Below are positions 1 to 13,506 of a DNA stretch of 64,000 bases, piece by piece. The notes beneath the pieces are model-generated. The model did not search any database. It was not told where the DNA came from and saw only the letters and a list, made by a program, of their open reading frames with translations. Each line of letters opens with the position of its first letter. Positions within the stretch are counted from its first letter, which is position 1. The DNA is from Ceraceosorus guamensis (Eukaryota > Basidiomycota > Exobasidiomycetes > Ceraceosorales > Ceraceosoraceae): positions 251,406-315,405 of the forward strand of contig NW_020290018.1 of assembly GCF_003144195.1 (NCBI RefSeq), in the 5' to 3' direction. The position numbers were made by a program, and so were the translations under genes.

Positions 1-1946
<1,946 letters not shown>

Positions 1947-2098
1947 TGTTTATTGCATTGACTCCCACAGTGCCCTAATTTGACATTCTCGGTCAGAGTG
2001 TCGCTGAATGCGAATATTTGTGCTCTCAGCTACGCCATCCAGCCTCGCGCAATGCAAGGATGAGCGACGAGTGGCTTCCAGACGCTTTGTGATCTGCT

Positions 2099-2873
2099 TT
2101 ACTTCTTGGCCTGCGAAATGAGTCAGAAGGTCAGCGCACAGGCAGCTCAGCTTCCAAAGCCAGAGCATGACGAGGCCGACGCACCTTGGCCTCGGCGAGA
2201 TCCTTCTCGAGTTGCTCGTTGCGGTCGCGCACTGTGGCGGGCAGAAGCGTGGGTAGTCGATTTAGCATGGAGGACTTGGCCAAGCGAGCGCTCGAGGCCA
2301 CGTTCCAACGTCGCTCGCATATGCCTGTGTGCTGCTCTCGCATATTCCGAAAGCAGCGTGCTAAGCGAAGCGGCTTCGTGCAAGTGGTATACTTTTCGCT
2401 TGGAACCTCCCCCCCATGCGGGGAAAAAGATGCGCTGGCAATATTGGGCGCAGCACCGACGCTCGAATAATGTCCTCGCTCTGCTTTCCATCTTGACCGC
2501 AGGCCATCCATATTCCCAGCTACTCACACTTCTTGAGCTCTTGCTCGTGACGACGTACGTAGCTGCAAAGAACAGCGGACCAGTGTTAGCGAAGTTCGAC
2601 CGATGTGCGAATGGCAGACCAAACACCTCATTGGGCCCGTCAGATTGTGCTCTCAATGGGAATGACAGAAACTCACTCATCCTCGTTGCTCTGGCCTCTT
2701 CCGGACAAGCCTTTGCCAGGGTTGGCCTTGTGAGGCTCTTTGAATTCTGGATTCTCGTCCGACATGCTCCTAGCAGATACTGCGAAAGTGCGACGAGCTG
2801 GGAAGCTGGATGCCACTGTGACTGCGGAGCTCAGGTTGCGGCTGGCTGCCAGACGAAGTTGAGAGAGAGACAT
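2099..2873 (-). CDS. INH1: Mitochondrial F1-ATPase inhibitor (IF1/INH1)
   Basis: Four exons on the minus strand, 2873-2677, 2562-2528, 2231-2185 and 2110-2099 (TAA), give a 96-residue protein in one phase. The first ~35 residues are rich in Arg, Ser and Ala without acids, as in a mitochondrial presequence. A Gly-rich stretch follows, then the inhibitory segment NEDDYVRRHEQELKKLRDR and a coiled-coil tail QLEKDLAEAKAKK. This matches the IF1 family, which binds F1 at low matrix pH and stops ATP hydrolysis. The donor at 2527 reads GTGAGTA and the last exon is only 12 nt. The gene runs divergently from ATP14, and its 3' end faces the PEX6 3' end across ~150 nt. The family call is strong; the last short exon is inferred from phase and a TTCGCAG acceptor. 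Confidence 0.88.
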
Positions 2874-3506
2874 GGTTCGTCAACGGATTGGTGCTTGGCT
2901 TGTATTGTACTGAACGCGATGGCTCAAACGGTTGTCGAGGTCAAGAAATCCGACGGCAAGACACACCCGTGCTCGCTGCATTCAAGATTGTTGAGGTGAT
3001 GTGCTTCTTGCTGGCTGCGTTGGGTAGTCGTGAGTCACGAGTGCATGTATGAGCTCACCATGACATCCCATCCATGCACGCAACCACCGAACCCTTCGAT
3101 CTTGTGCAGCATAGCCAGCAGCAGCCACGACGCATGCGTGCGCTGCTCGCGGAACGTCAGCGAGTGCGCTCGGACCAGCCGTGTGAGCTTTTGAAGCACT
3201 CAAACTTGCAGATGGTTGAAGCGCCCACACTTGCCGCATCGCGGCTGATGCGCGCGCAGCCGGGCTCTGTCGGGGCGAGGGTCGCGTCTGTGATGCACAA
3301 GCCACGTGGCAAGGCTTCACTGGTGCAGCCAGAGCCAAGACACAAGAGCACAGTCGAACGGCGTGGCCGTCATCGACGACAGCGCTGTCGTCGGGTTCGG
3401 CTGGAACATCTGATTCCCCAAGGCGCACTGACAGAGTGCACCTCGAGCCAATACACTCCCACCAACGTCACTTGATCGACTTAGGACTCACACTTCTACT
3501 TGCACA
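2874..3506. promoter_or_regulatory. Shared upstream region of INH1 and ATP14
   Basis: A 633-nt spacer lies between the two start codons. A CCAAT pentamer sits at 3448-3452 on the plus strand, about 55 nt before the ATP14 ATG, and another at 2887-2891 on the minus strand, 14 nt before the INH1 ATG. HAP-complex control of respiratory genes through CCAAT is established in fungi; its use here is inference, and a pentamer can occur by chance. The spacer also carries the smut-like motif AGTCGTGAGTCACGAGT at 3026-3042. Open frames crossing it on both strands look like shadows. Confidence 0.5.
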
Positions 3507-4487
3507 ATGCTGTCCGCCTTCTCCAACGCTGCTCTGAGCGCTGTGAGTATGCCAGCCTCTCTTCGCGCACAGGCGACCAAGAGGCGTTGAGATTCGAAGA
3601 GGTGCTCGTGACGAGCCAAGTCACCGACACCCAAATGCTGATACGTACATCCAATCTCCTTCTCCAGACCCGCTCTAGAGCTCCCATGACTGTTCGCTCC
3701 ATCAGCAGCTCTGCCATCGCCAGCAAAGGTACGTCTCTTCTCATCTCAACTCCATGCACCCGTTCGCGCGTTTCGGATTGTCATCTGACGTGCAATGCCC
3801 TTTCCCGATACTTCGCGCGCTTTGGCTGGCGCATCAGACTTTGTGCAGGAGATCTACATCAAGGAGCTCAAGGCTTACAAGGCACCTGCCAAGGTGAGCA
3901 TCGCAGAGGAGATGCGGGAGTCGCTCGCAGTTTCGTACTGCTCAGTCCTGAGCTTAGAGCTTGGAATGCCGAGGATTGCGGAGCAGGGATGGTGGCGCGC
4001 GTGTTTTGATTGGTGGAGTAAGCAGGAAAAGAAGGCAAGGGAAAAGTCAAGGATCACAGTAGTCCTGCATGGGACGGCTTGATATTTTGCCGGCGAACAT
4101 TCAGGTCGAAGGGAAGAGCTTGGCTTTGGACTTGCGTGCAGAGGTCGTCACTGTACGGCCACCTTTTGCAGCGCACAAAGCTCAGCTTTTCCTTGCGATC
4201 TCAAAGAACCGGCGAGCGAGCACTGACTGCCGCACTCTCCTCCCGCACAGTCTGCCGATGCCCACAAGGGTCAAGTGCGAGACTTTCACGCTCCCAAAGC
4301 GCCACAAGCTCCCAGCGTCAGCACCTCTGACATTTCCTCCGAGTTGGACGCCTACTCCAAATCCGAGCCCGACGTGGCCGAAGCTTCTGCTTCTTCCTCC
4401 TCCTCTGGCAGCTTGCTCGAGAGCCACGAGGACGTGAATGCGTGGCTCGAGGAGGCCAAGAAGCCCGTCGTCAAGGAACACCACTAG
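3507..4487 (+). CDS. ATP14: ATP synthase subunit h, mitochondrial
   Basis: Exons 3507-3542, 3668-3728, 3838-3893 and 4251-4487 join in phase to a 129-residue product. The N terminus, MLSAFSNAALSATRSRA and onward, is a basic, Ser/Ala-rich mitochondrial presequence. The mature part begins with DFVQEIYIKELKAYKAPAK, the conserved signature of fungal Atp14 (peripheral stalk of the F1Fo ATP synthase). An acidic, Ser-rich middle and a C-terminal ESHEDVNAWLEEA segment follow. The length agrees with yeast subunit h (about 124 residues). The last intron is long (357 nt). The gene is divergent from INH1, the inhibitor of the same enzyme. Call strong; presequence cleavage not determined. Confidence 0.9.
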
Positions 4488-5001
4488 AGAGAGTCGAGCG
4501 CTACTACAGTGAATCGCAACCGCCCTCGCTTCATCGGACTCGGTACCGAGCAGTAATGTCATAGGATCTGGCTTTTAGAGCGGCGCATTTGTCTGCATAG
4601 CATCTGGGGAGCGTTCGCGTTACGCCCAATCAGTCTGTGAAAGTGGAGTTGCGATACAACGCAGCACCTCGCAAGACCAATGCCGCCATGCGATGAGTTC
4701 CAGGGTGATAAAAGTGCGATCTCGATGTCAGAAAGAAGTGCATTCTCGATCTCTCAGCAATGGTTAGGGTTGTGGCAAAGAGAACAGGTGACGGCCGATA
4801 CTGATATAGCAAGTGTAGAGAGACGAGAGGAAAGGGGGAGGGTAATTCGCGAACAAGGAATAGAAGCGAAGCACCTCGGTGCGCATTGAGATGGAGATGA
4901 TGAGATCGACGAGCCGCTTTGCACACAATGCCTGTGCGAAGCGCGCAGCTAAGCCAAGCGGAGCGGGACTACGTTTGTGACGACGCCAACGAACGTGACG
5001 C
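4488..5001. other. Convergent spacer ATP14 / SIP5
   Basis: 514 nt between two 3' ends. No conserved reading frame, repeat or RNA was recognised; it presumably holds the two 3' UTRs. Confidence 0.5.
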
Positions 5002-7203
5002 TCATCGTGGACTACCTTGTGCTGGGTTGGAGGACGATGTGCGGCTATGAGCTTGCCTGAAGGGATTGTTAGGGTTGAGTGGTCTTGATGGTGATCCATG
5101 CGCGGGAGTACTGCCAGCACTGTTTGCGCCATAGGAGCCCGGCTGTGAGCCAGGGGCGGAGATGGCGGATGGATTGCGCGAATGCGCAGCGTTGCGAGCA
5201 GCTGCTGCGATTGGTGCTGCTCGCTGCAGACTACCTTCAGCATGTGTGTGCGTGACGGCACCGCTCAAAGGAGCTGTAGTCCTTGGAGGCGAAGCAGCAG
5301 AATTTGCTGCTGAAGCTTTCCGCGTCCGGCTTGGAGAGCTTTGCGCCGGCGTGGAAGGTCCAGGCGAGATCGCAGCTTCAATTTCTTGCGCCAGCGGGTC
5401 CAGCTGGCCATCGCTGTGGCGCTCTTCGATTCTGGGGGTTCTGATCGAGTCTCCACCCTCGACGAGTTCCGACAATTCCGCCATCATCCCAGGCGTGAGG
5501 CCAAAGTCCACAGGTCGGCTCGTCGACGTGCTCAGAGCAGCGCTGGTCGATAAAGGCGAGCTACTTGTTGTCACCCTTGCAGCCGGGCCGGGGGAGGGCG
5601 TCGCGTCTTCAGAGAAACTCGAACCACCAGCAGCACGACTTCGCGCGGGTATGGTGGCAGGTGTCGAGCTGCTGCTGGCAGTTTGTGTTCGCGGCGGAGA
5701 ATCCGTGTGGAGGACACTGGCAGAGCTGGGTAAGGCTGGCAAAGCTGAAACGGTCCTTTCGGACGTATTCGAGAAAGCAGTTGAAGCTGCAGGTGCCGAG
5801 GCAGGTGCCGCAGAGGTGCTTGCGACAGAACTGGCAGCTTGGCGTCTTTGTTGTTCTTCGTGCTCTAACAAACTTAGACGCATGGCTTCTGCCATCATCA
5901 GCTGAGGGATCGTATGCAGCGAAGGTGAGTCAGGTGGCTCAAAACGCCGCGGAACGACGTCTAGTCGACTCTTGCTCACCTCTTCCATATCGGGCCCATC
6001 ACCGGGCAGTCCGAATGGACCCCTCCTTCTGCGGCTGCTCCTCTCCATGCCCGGAGTGCCCGCTTGTTGACCCCAATTTTCGCCCTCGCGAAGAATGATG
6101 GCCCCTCCAGGTCCATCTCCAACTGGCAACTCGGCGCCCATACGAGAGGAAGAGACGCCGATGGGAATCAATCGGTCGCCCACTTGACGCATGATGATTC
6201 GTCGATTTGCCCTCCTAGCAATCGCAGCGAGCGCTGACTGCAGCTTTTCCTCCCAGTCCGGTCGGACCATGTCTGAAAGTGGGGTCCAGAGAGGTAAGTA
6301 GCCAAATCAGCAAGAGCTTCATGTGCATGTTAGGCTGGCCAACGCGTGACGCTGTCACTCTCAAATCTGTGTGTACGTCGTGCGTGGCATCAAACCGCGT
6401 CTCTGTACTCACCCACTGTTACGACGTCCGCATCCGTCGCCTTGGCACTTCGTCTTCGCGTAGGGACCCTGCTCCCACCGGCCGCCAGCTCCGCCAAGCC
6501 GGCTGCACCTTCTGTGCCCGAGAAGCCCTGAATGCCGCTGGATCCAGGAGACGAAGGACTGGTAGGCAAGCTCTGCTTGCTGCGAGGCGAGTATACCACT
6601 CCAAATTCGTTGGTCATGCAGTAGGGACAACTGGCCGGCTCTGAAGATGGTGGATTGGTATGGTTGGCATCTGCTCTCTTTATTTGAACGAAACATTCCG
6701 TGCAGATTGGTTGCCCGCAGCACCTCGTTCTGTTCAGTGATGCGGGAAAGGTCTGGGAGGAGACACAACAGGACGTCAGAGGTTGGCACTCGAGTCTCGA
6801 GCTAGAGTAGATGAGGCACACTCACCAAAAAGCAGATTGGACATTCCGTGGCGGGTCTCCCGACTGTATCCTCTTCCGTCGCAAAGTCACCATTCCCATC
6901 TTGTCCTTCATCGTCATCGTCGACCGTGGGGTAGAAGGGACAGAGCTTGCGAGCAATAATGAGCGATCTGACAATTTGATGATGAAAATCTTGAGGTGCA
7001 CCAGGGTAGACTCCCTGAGGTATGGTGTGACCTCCATCCACGATGACGGGAGGCAGATGGGCCACCGAAGCTGGATCTGTAGAGGCTGAGCTTCGATCTC
7101 TGCTCCCGCTGGCACTTCCACTGGAGCCTTGCCCCGAGTGGCCGCCCCTGGAAGAGCCTGCCTCGCCTGCCAAATTCACTGGCCTGGTCGCGTTCTGACC
7201 CAT
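5002..7203 (-). CDS. SIP5: Sip5-like protein with split CxxC zinc motif
   Basis: Three exons, 7203-6826, 6752-6413 and 6272-5002 (TGA), encode 662 residues. Residues ~118-126 read ATECPICFL and continue after intron 1 with [22 protein letters not shown] and, ~30 residues later, CPYC. This unusual RING-like cysteine arrangement is the hallmark of fungal Sip5. Exon 3 opens with [22 protein letters not shown], also conserved in the family. The C-terminal ~350 residues are low-complexity Ser/Pro/Ala. In yeast Sip5 binds Snf1 and the Reg1/Glc7 phosphatase, linking it to glucose signalling; no enzyme activity is proven. Intron 1 splits the zinc motif just after the first CxxC. The start [10 protein letters not shown] fits the usual family N terminus, and the MG could be myristoylated. 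Confidence 0.88.
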
Positions 7204-8804
7204 CCCGGCTCAGATGCTCCAGGCGGCTTGCGAAGGAACTGTGAAGGTAGCGTCTGCTTACGTATCTCGGTGAGATTCGATCAGACGAGCGTTGCCGAGG
7301 TGTCGTCGCAAGGGACAAGAAGGGGTACTGGCGAAAAGTAAGCTTCGGCGACTACTCCTACTTTTTGCAATGTTGAAAGGCTTGACCCCTGACGAGTGTG
7401 CGTTAGCTGCTTCGCATAGGTCCGGCCGGCTGGGCGAGGCTTGCGTGCCAGTCAGAACTCAAGAGTCTGGGCGATGGAAGGACGATCGAGGGATGAGCAG
7501 ATGCGAGGCCCGTTCGATAGGAGTTGCGGGAAGGGTTGTTTGTGATACGAGGCAATAGGGATGGTTTGCGATCGAGTGACGACTCGAGTCACACAATCAC
7601 GAATCTAGCGGCGAATCGTCAAGTGGAAGGGTCGAATCGAGCTCTATAGCATCAAACCCTTGCTTGGCCGCTAACCCGCCGCCGGATCAGGTCACGACGC
7701 AAATCTCGATTTGACACGCAGCAGCCATGGTGCAGCATCCGTGGCAGCCAGAGCCCGCGTGTGCTGTGAGCATATGCAGCAGCCTCATCTGCAGCCATCC
7801 ATCCATCACGCATCGCATGTCCGCATCGCATCGCATCGCAAACCCAACACCGCACATACCGGCCGTACCGGTATCTATCGTTTGTGATTGTATCAAGTAT
7901 ACAGGGCACGCGCGCGGCGGCAATCTTGAATTAAGAAGCTACTCGATCGATCACGACGATGGTTACAGTGCGTGATTACTCTTGTTGTTCTTATTCTTGG
8001 TTTGCTTGTTATGTCAAAGCAGAAGTCAAAGTATGTGCATAAATTCTCGCAGGCGGCGTTTGATGACGGACTTTCGTTCTGATTTCAATTCCACATTGAA
8101 AAGACGTTTTGGTTGCGCATCTAGATTTTCATTCAGAGTCATTGAAGATTTTGTGCGCTGCGCTATACAAGGGATACGTTCCGATTTTCAGTTGAGTGAT
8201 ACCCATGCGCAAATATCAATCTTGAATCAGAATCAAGAGTAATCTTGAATATCAGCAAGGCCTTGGTCAAGATTTCAAGTCTATCCCTCACCCGCGCAAG
8301 TACTCATTTTCATTCATTCTTCATCACTCAACACTCTGATAGCGGGTGCTCGAGCCTCCGTGTTTTGCTTGATTCAAATGGTTGATCAGGGCTTCGATTT
8401 CTCCGGTCTCTTGACTTCAGACTTGTGATTGTTGCGATGGTCATGATGAGAAGGCGATCTGACAGGTGAAGCTGCTGGCTACCCTCAGACTCTTGACCGC
8501 AGACTTTTCCTACGTGATGTGCTGTTGACCATTGTGATTCAAGATTCAGACGTCGACTTCCGAGTGGATCGGAGCAGAGCCTTGACTTTGAAGCATCTGT
8601 CTAGGCGTGCAACGAATGCTTGCTGCAGACATCGCAGCGTGCAGCAAGCACATCGCCACGCAGCGCAGCGCAGCCCAACCTGATCGGATCTCTTGACTGT
8701 TGTTCGACATCCTCAACCATCCATGTTCGTTCGATAAGGGCGAAAGCCAAGCTCGAGATTGATGGACAACTTCTGACATTACTTTGTGGCTCACTGTGCA
8801 CAGC
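7204..8804. other. Divergent spacer SIP5 / ERG28
   Basis: About 1.6 kb with no recognised gene. It holds a short imperfect CGCAT pentamer repeat near 7808-7840, two AT-richer stretches and several TTGATTC/GAATCAAG-type motifs around 8220-8280. A 7982-8242 frame lacks an ATG. Confidence 0.5.
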
Positions 8805-9541
8805 ATGTCGTTCGACGTTGCAAGCTGTAAGTCTTGCTAACCGATACTGTGTCGCAGTTGTGAGGAGCTTGTTCAAACCTGCTAACCCCGTTCCAAATTG
8901 TTGACCTTCCGGAAATGCAAACAGTGATTCCCCCCGGCGATGGTGTCCTTCCCAAATGGCTACTGCTAGTAGCGTCCATGGCCTACATCAACGGTGTGCA
9001 AACCTTCCTCAATCCGAGCTTTGCTCGTCAAGTGTACAACGCTTCGGGCGCGCAAGGCACGGCTTTACAAGCTCGTTGTTTCGCCATTTGGAATCTGGGC
9101 AGCGCCACTGTTCGAACGTACGCAGCTTACCATATCCACAACCGAGAGTGAGTCGTCTTGTCCAGCCTCATCAAGGCAGGCGATAGTCACAACGCTCGAT
9201 CTGATGCTAGCTACTGGCCACCCATTCTTCGTGCGTCTGGCTCATGTGTTCACCTGACCCCCCGTCCACAGAGTCTATCACCTCTGCGCCCTCACCTTCG
9301 TCATTGCCATCCTGCACTTCTCTAGCGAAGCCATCGTGTACAAGACGACGAAGATGAGCAAGTTGCCCGGAATCGTCGTGCCGCTAATCGTCGCTTGTAA
9401 GTTTCATGCCTGAGCTCATCCTGGCTCCCCGTTGCTGACGCGCATCACGGCTTCACTCTGCTTTGGCCTCTGCGTTCTTCTACCCCGTCAGCTTCTTCGT
9501 TGACAGCCATGATACTTCAGTACGGCCATTATGTCGCGTGA
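8805..9541 (+). CDS. ERG28: Ergosterol biosynthesis scaffold protein Erg28
   Basis: Preferred model: exons 8805-8826, 8925-9147, 9272-9396 and 9492-9541 (TGA), 139 residues. The protein is hydrophobic with four predicted membrane segments. It carries the family patterns PPGDGVLPKWLLL, NGVQTFLNPSFARQVY, ARCFAIWNLGSATVRTYAAY and ILHFSSEAIVYKTTK, and ends SLTAMILQYGHYVA. Erg28 is an ER membrane protein that tethers Erg25, Erg26, Erg27 and Erg6 for C-4 demethylation of sterols; the length (yeast 148) agrees. The first exon is only 22 nt. Its intron has GTAAGT, a GCTAAC branch-like box and AACAG, and gives the N terminus MSFDVASLIPPGDG. An alternative is to start at the ATG at 8915, unspliced. The final exon boundary was set by matching the conserved C terminus. 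Confidence 0.9.
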
Positions 9542-9942
9542 ACGGCCTGTCCAGAGGCAGAATGCAATTGCACTTCATGACCGACTTGTCAAAGCACCCC
9601 TGTCGCACTCATCATTGGGTGACGATCACACCACGTGTTCGCATCTGCAATGAACCGAATTCGTTCATTGGCATGAAATATCCAGCTGAGCATCGACTGG
9701 TAACATGACAAGCAAGGAAGTCGCGTGAAGGAGAGCTAAAGACCACCCATCGTCGTCGTCATCTTCGTCGTGGTGGTGCGCGTATCTGCGGGGATGGTAC
9801 ACAGCATGGTATAGTAGTGAAAGTGTGCGTGACAATCATCATTTCGCAACGCAGTTCGAAAGTACGTCATGTCGGTCCGGGGATCAGTGATCGGAACGAG
9901 GGGAGATATAAGAGAGTGATGAGGGACCATATCGCAGACAGC
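9542..9942. other. Convergent spacer ERG28 / LIM gene
   Basis: 401 nt between two 3' ends; nothing recognised beyond a short CGTCGTCGTCATCTTCGTCG-like trinucleotide run near 9750-9770. Confidence 0.45.
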
Positions 9943-11627
9943 CTATCGACGGGGCGAAATTTGAGCTTCAGGCAAAGACATTCCCGCCACTCCTATGCCT
10001 AGCATGGGTGTAAAGGAGAGCAACAACTTCAGCCTTGTCTTATCAATCGCAAGACGCTGCATATGCTCGCATGACGAGCGTAATAGGACTTCACGCTCAC
10101 CTTTGGGCCCAAACAATTTCTTGTAGCAAGTCCTGCACCACACGTTGCAGCCCCTTTCGCCCTCTGCCGCGTGTTCTTCTGCTCCGATTGGACCCTCTTC
10201 CAGCTTGGACGGCTCGAGCGTCGTTCGGCAACCATCGCAGCGCAAGCACGCCCTATGCCACAGCCTTCCAGCCGCAGTAAGCTGCTCGGCAAAGTCTGTC
10301 AAACGTAGGGGCATGTGGCGCGCGTCGAAATCGCGACATGAATTCCATGAGCTGACCATGCACAGTCTCTAAAGCCGTGGCATCTGCAGCTGGGACTCAA
10401 CTCACAAACTGCTTTGCTGCACCTAGCACACAACGGCGTTCCAGCTCTCACGCTGCTCGCCAGTCCCTGATTTCTCACTCCTCTTCCAGGGCTCAAATCT
10501 ATCGCACCAATAGCAATGCTCGCAGCGCTGACGCCTCCATCCGTGGCATGTGCAGCACCTGCCGATGGTGCAGTCTTTCCGATGCTCGCTCGAGGTGGCA
10601 CGACCCGCTTCGGAGCAGGCAGACCATCGACCGAGCTACTCTGGTCAATCGATTGACTGCTCGACGGGATTTGAGGCTCCCCACGCGCTGACATCGCTGC
10701 CGTCTTTGTGATAGTCATGTTCGCTGTGCTGCTCAAATTGGCAGGCTTTGGAGCTGGAGCTGGAGCTGGAGCTGGAGCTGGAGACGTAACCAAGCGTTGT
10801 GCGGAGGCTTGCGATGCTATGACCGGCACTTCAGCTGGGCTGGCCACGCTGCCAGTGGTCCCTGTTGTGGCAGTGGACGTCTGACCATGCTGAAGCGCAG
10901 AAGATGCGCTGCGTGCGCTGGCAGCGCTTGGAGTTGCGGTAGGATGACCCGGACCCGCACCGCGAGCACGAGCGCTCGCGAGCCTACTGATAGGCGTAGG
11001 TACTTCCACGCCAGAAGCGATAATGTCATCGATGGAGCGAGGAGATTTGCCATTGGACGAAGTTCCCGAAATAGGGGCATTGCCATTTGCTCCGTGTGCG
11101 ATCTCATGCCTCGCACTATCCCGGGCCTGCACTCCAATGATATCGTCTGCCTTGCCTCTGGACGTGATATGGATTTCGGGCACATGATCTGCTAGCGTCA
11201 ATACGCCGTCATCGTGCCGCTTCTCGTCTTTCACATCGCGAGGTCGAAGGCGAGGGATGGAAGGATCCCAATTCGGCTCCAAGGAGGGCACAGGCTGTGG
11301 GTCGGTTGCGCTATCAGGCGCCGTCGGAGTCGTCCTCGTGCTTGCAGTGCCAGCACTGCCATTGGGCGGGATCTTGGGTTGCAAAGGCACGCTCAATCCG
11401 AACCCTCCCTTTCCCTGTCCCAAATGAGCTCGATGGCAATTCCTACAAAAGGCTTCGCCTTCGTGTTCCAATAGCAGCGTGCTGTCCAGCCTCTTTCTGC
11501 ACACGATGCAGCTCAGACATGGCTTGTGGTAAGATTTGCCAGCGGGACCTATGATGCTCTCCGCTGCATACACTGCTTTGCCGCAGCGGGGACAGTTGGG
11601 TGATGGTGTCAGGTTGAGACGTACCAT
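9943..11627 (-). CDS. Protein with two LIM domains
   Basis: Exons 11627-10406, 10295-10101 and 9998-9943 (TAG) join in phase to 490 residues. LIM1 is at residues ~12-65 (CPRCGKAVYAAES..., YHKPCLSCIVC, FCRNCHRAHLG) and LIM2 at ~400-470 (LCARCSKAVYFAEQ, WHRACLRCDGC, WCRTCYKKLFGPKG). The end, GPKGIGVAGM, resembles the GPKGxGxGxG tail of CRP-type LIM proteins. The long linker between them is Ser/Ala/Pro-rich and contains an (AP)n stretch coded by a GGAGCT tandem repeat at about 10748-10785. LIM domains mediate protein contacts, often with actin regulators; no specific partner can be named. The intron in LIM2 falls right after the first CxxC. An additional upstream exon cannot be excluded because LIM1 starts close to the ATG. 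Confidence 0.85.
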
Positions 11628-11901
11628 GGACGTGCAGAGTAGGAGAGCGAAGCGACTGATTCCAGATCAAGAGGACGGCGTTGCTGCGAAGCGACAAGAT
11701 AACTGTGTAGGTGGTGGAGAGGTCAAGAAGATGATCCTAGCGATCTTGTTGGTGGCAGTCAGGGGTCAAGTCAGAGGCTGTGCCGTGATAGACAGTCGTG
11801 AGTCAGAATCGGCTCACTACTCGCGACTATTTGCTTGAATAGTCGCACGACCATGCCAAGGGCGGGCGAGATGATCATCAGCTGCAGTCACGAGTCAACG
11901 A

Positions 11902-11928
11902 GCAGGCAGGCAGGCAGGCAGGCAGGCG
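11902..11928. repeat. GCAG tetranucleotide microsatellite
   Basis: Six GCAG units followed by a variant GCGG, in the promoter side of the LIM gene. Confidence 0.9.
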
Positions 11929-11983
11929 GGCACCTCGTCCCAGCTCCACAGCACACCGGCCGATATTGGCGCCCGGCCGTTAG

Positions 11984-12010
11984 GCACGCGCACGCGCACG
12001 CGCACACGCG
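11984..12010. repeat. Alternating purine-pyrimidine (CACG)n tract
   Basis: GCACGCGCACGCGCACGCGC continues into ACACGCG. Such alternating tracts can adopt Z-DNA; no function is implied. A similar tract is at 31313-31334. Confidence 0.8.
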
Positions 12011-13506
12011 GGCGACTGGCTCATGATGGTGCTGTGCTGCATTCACATTCACCGTTCACGTATTATTTATTATCGTTCTTGACTTCGTTGCTGAGCGCGT
12101 GTCTAAATACGGCAGTTGCACGTGCAGCGCACAAGAAGCAGCGGATTGTTCAGGTGTGCACAGCCTCATCCAGCCCGAGACACCTCTCCTCAAGACTTAC
12201 GATTGTGTGACTGTGACTCACACTCACGACTGTGACTGCATACATGTAGCTTCGCGTCCAAACTGTTGGATCATGATTCTTGATTATAAGTCACTAATCA
12301 GAATGTGAATGACGGAAAAGCCGCATTTGTCACTCGACGTTCCCATGCAAGCAGGCAAGCAGCACACCCCGACGAACTCCAGTCAAGACGAAATCGAAGC
12401 TTTTGTTTAAATTCTTGCTTGGGTGCACCTCGGACCGCCGCGCAGATGATCCTTCAGGTGATCCACAGTCAAGGTGCTCCCTGGCAACGCGGTCCGCTTT
12501 TGACTCTTCACCCGCGAGCATGAGTCTTGACTTTGCTGAATGTGTCTTCCTGGCTTTGATTCAGCTAGACGAGCTCTCATCCGTGCGGCGTGCCTGCCTG
12601 CCTGCAACGGTGGCGCCGAACACAGGTGTACGTGCTGCATGCGCTACCAATGATTCGACATTCGTTATTCGCAATTGCGATTGATCGATGATCAACATAT
12701 CAAATCGTTATGCGTTATCATGCCGCAGCTGTCCCCGAATGTGGTTGCATGCTCGCATAGAACGGTGCGACAGCTCTGATGTCGCCCAGTATCAAGTCGC
12801 ACCCGCGTTTAGCCAATTTGAATCTCACACTCGTCAAGCTGTGACGCGGGGCAGAAAATGTCGCCTCCTGTGCTCTGAGCGTTGATCGTCCTGTACGTTG
12901 GCTGCGGCCTGTTTCCCGTGCGAAGAGCACCGGTGCGAGGTGGCCAAGCCGTCCAACACCCCGAAAGCCATGCTCATACCCACGATTCCACATTCGTGAA
13001 TAGCTGCACATTCAAAATTGCTTCTTTCAGACGTGACGTTCATTGCCGATGGGACACTCGCACCGTACGCAGGTCTGCTTGAGCAAGGCCGCACAACGTC
13101 AGCGAGCCACTGTCACATTAATTGGAACACCGATCACCCGTGAGAATCATGCCGTTTTTTGGTCGCTGCCGCGCTGGGCGCGAGGTCACACCCGATCGAT
13201 GGAAAGGATAAGGACACGCGAGAATCTCTGATGAAGCGCTGTCATTGCGTGGGGCTTGTAGCGTGAAGAAAGGAGAGCCGTTGTGCATGAGAGTAGGATG
13301 GAAAGAGGTGCGTGGATGTGCAGCCTCTTCCGTCGAGGAAGCAAGGCGGTGGCACCAGCCAGCATCGCTCAACGTTTTTAAGTCGGCCTAACAAGCCAAC
13401 CCCGACCCAAGAAGAGTATTTTTACATGTCGAATGGTCGCAGAATCGGGAATCATGAGGATTTTTTGCTATTCTGCAAATCTAGTCATGCCTTTCCGCAA
13501 AACCAT

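Larger units (their letters stand above)
11628..13506. other. Spacer between LIM gene 5' end and rps9 3' end
   Basis: About 1.9 kb without a recognisable gene. It contains two simple repeats (listed separately) and several copies of the dispersed motifs, for example AGTCGTGAGTC at 11794-11804, AGTCACGAGTC at 11886-11896 and TGATTCTTGATT near 12273-12284. The short frames in it do not resemble known proteins. Confidence 0.5.

Noticed and set aside
2106-2999. Long plus-strand frame of 297 codons
   Set aside because: It runs opposite to the well-supported INH1 exons and introns, and its sequence has no recognisable domain.
5162-5905. Plus-strand frame of 247 codons rich in Ala/Val/Glu
   Set aside because: Antisense shadow of the low-complexity Ser/Ala region of SIP5.
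7982-8242. Frame beginning with hydrophobic residues, secreted-like
   Set aside because: The first codon is TTG; there is no ATG start with the hydrophobic segment and no homology.
8827-8857. 31-nt intron GTAAGT...CGCAG upstream of ERG28
   Set aside because: Too short for a fungal spliceosomal intron; the longer 8827-8924 intron uses the same donor and gives a correct frame.
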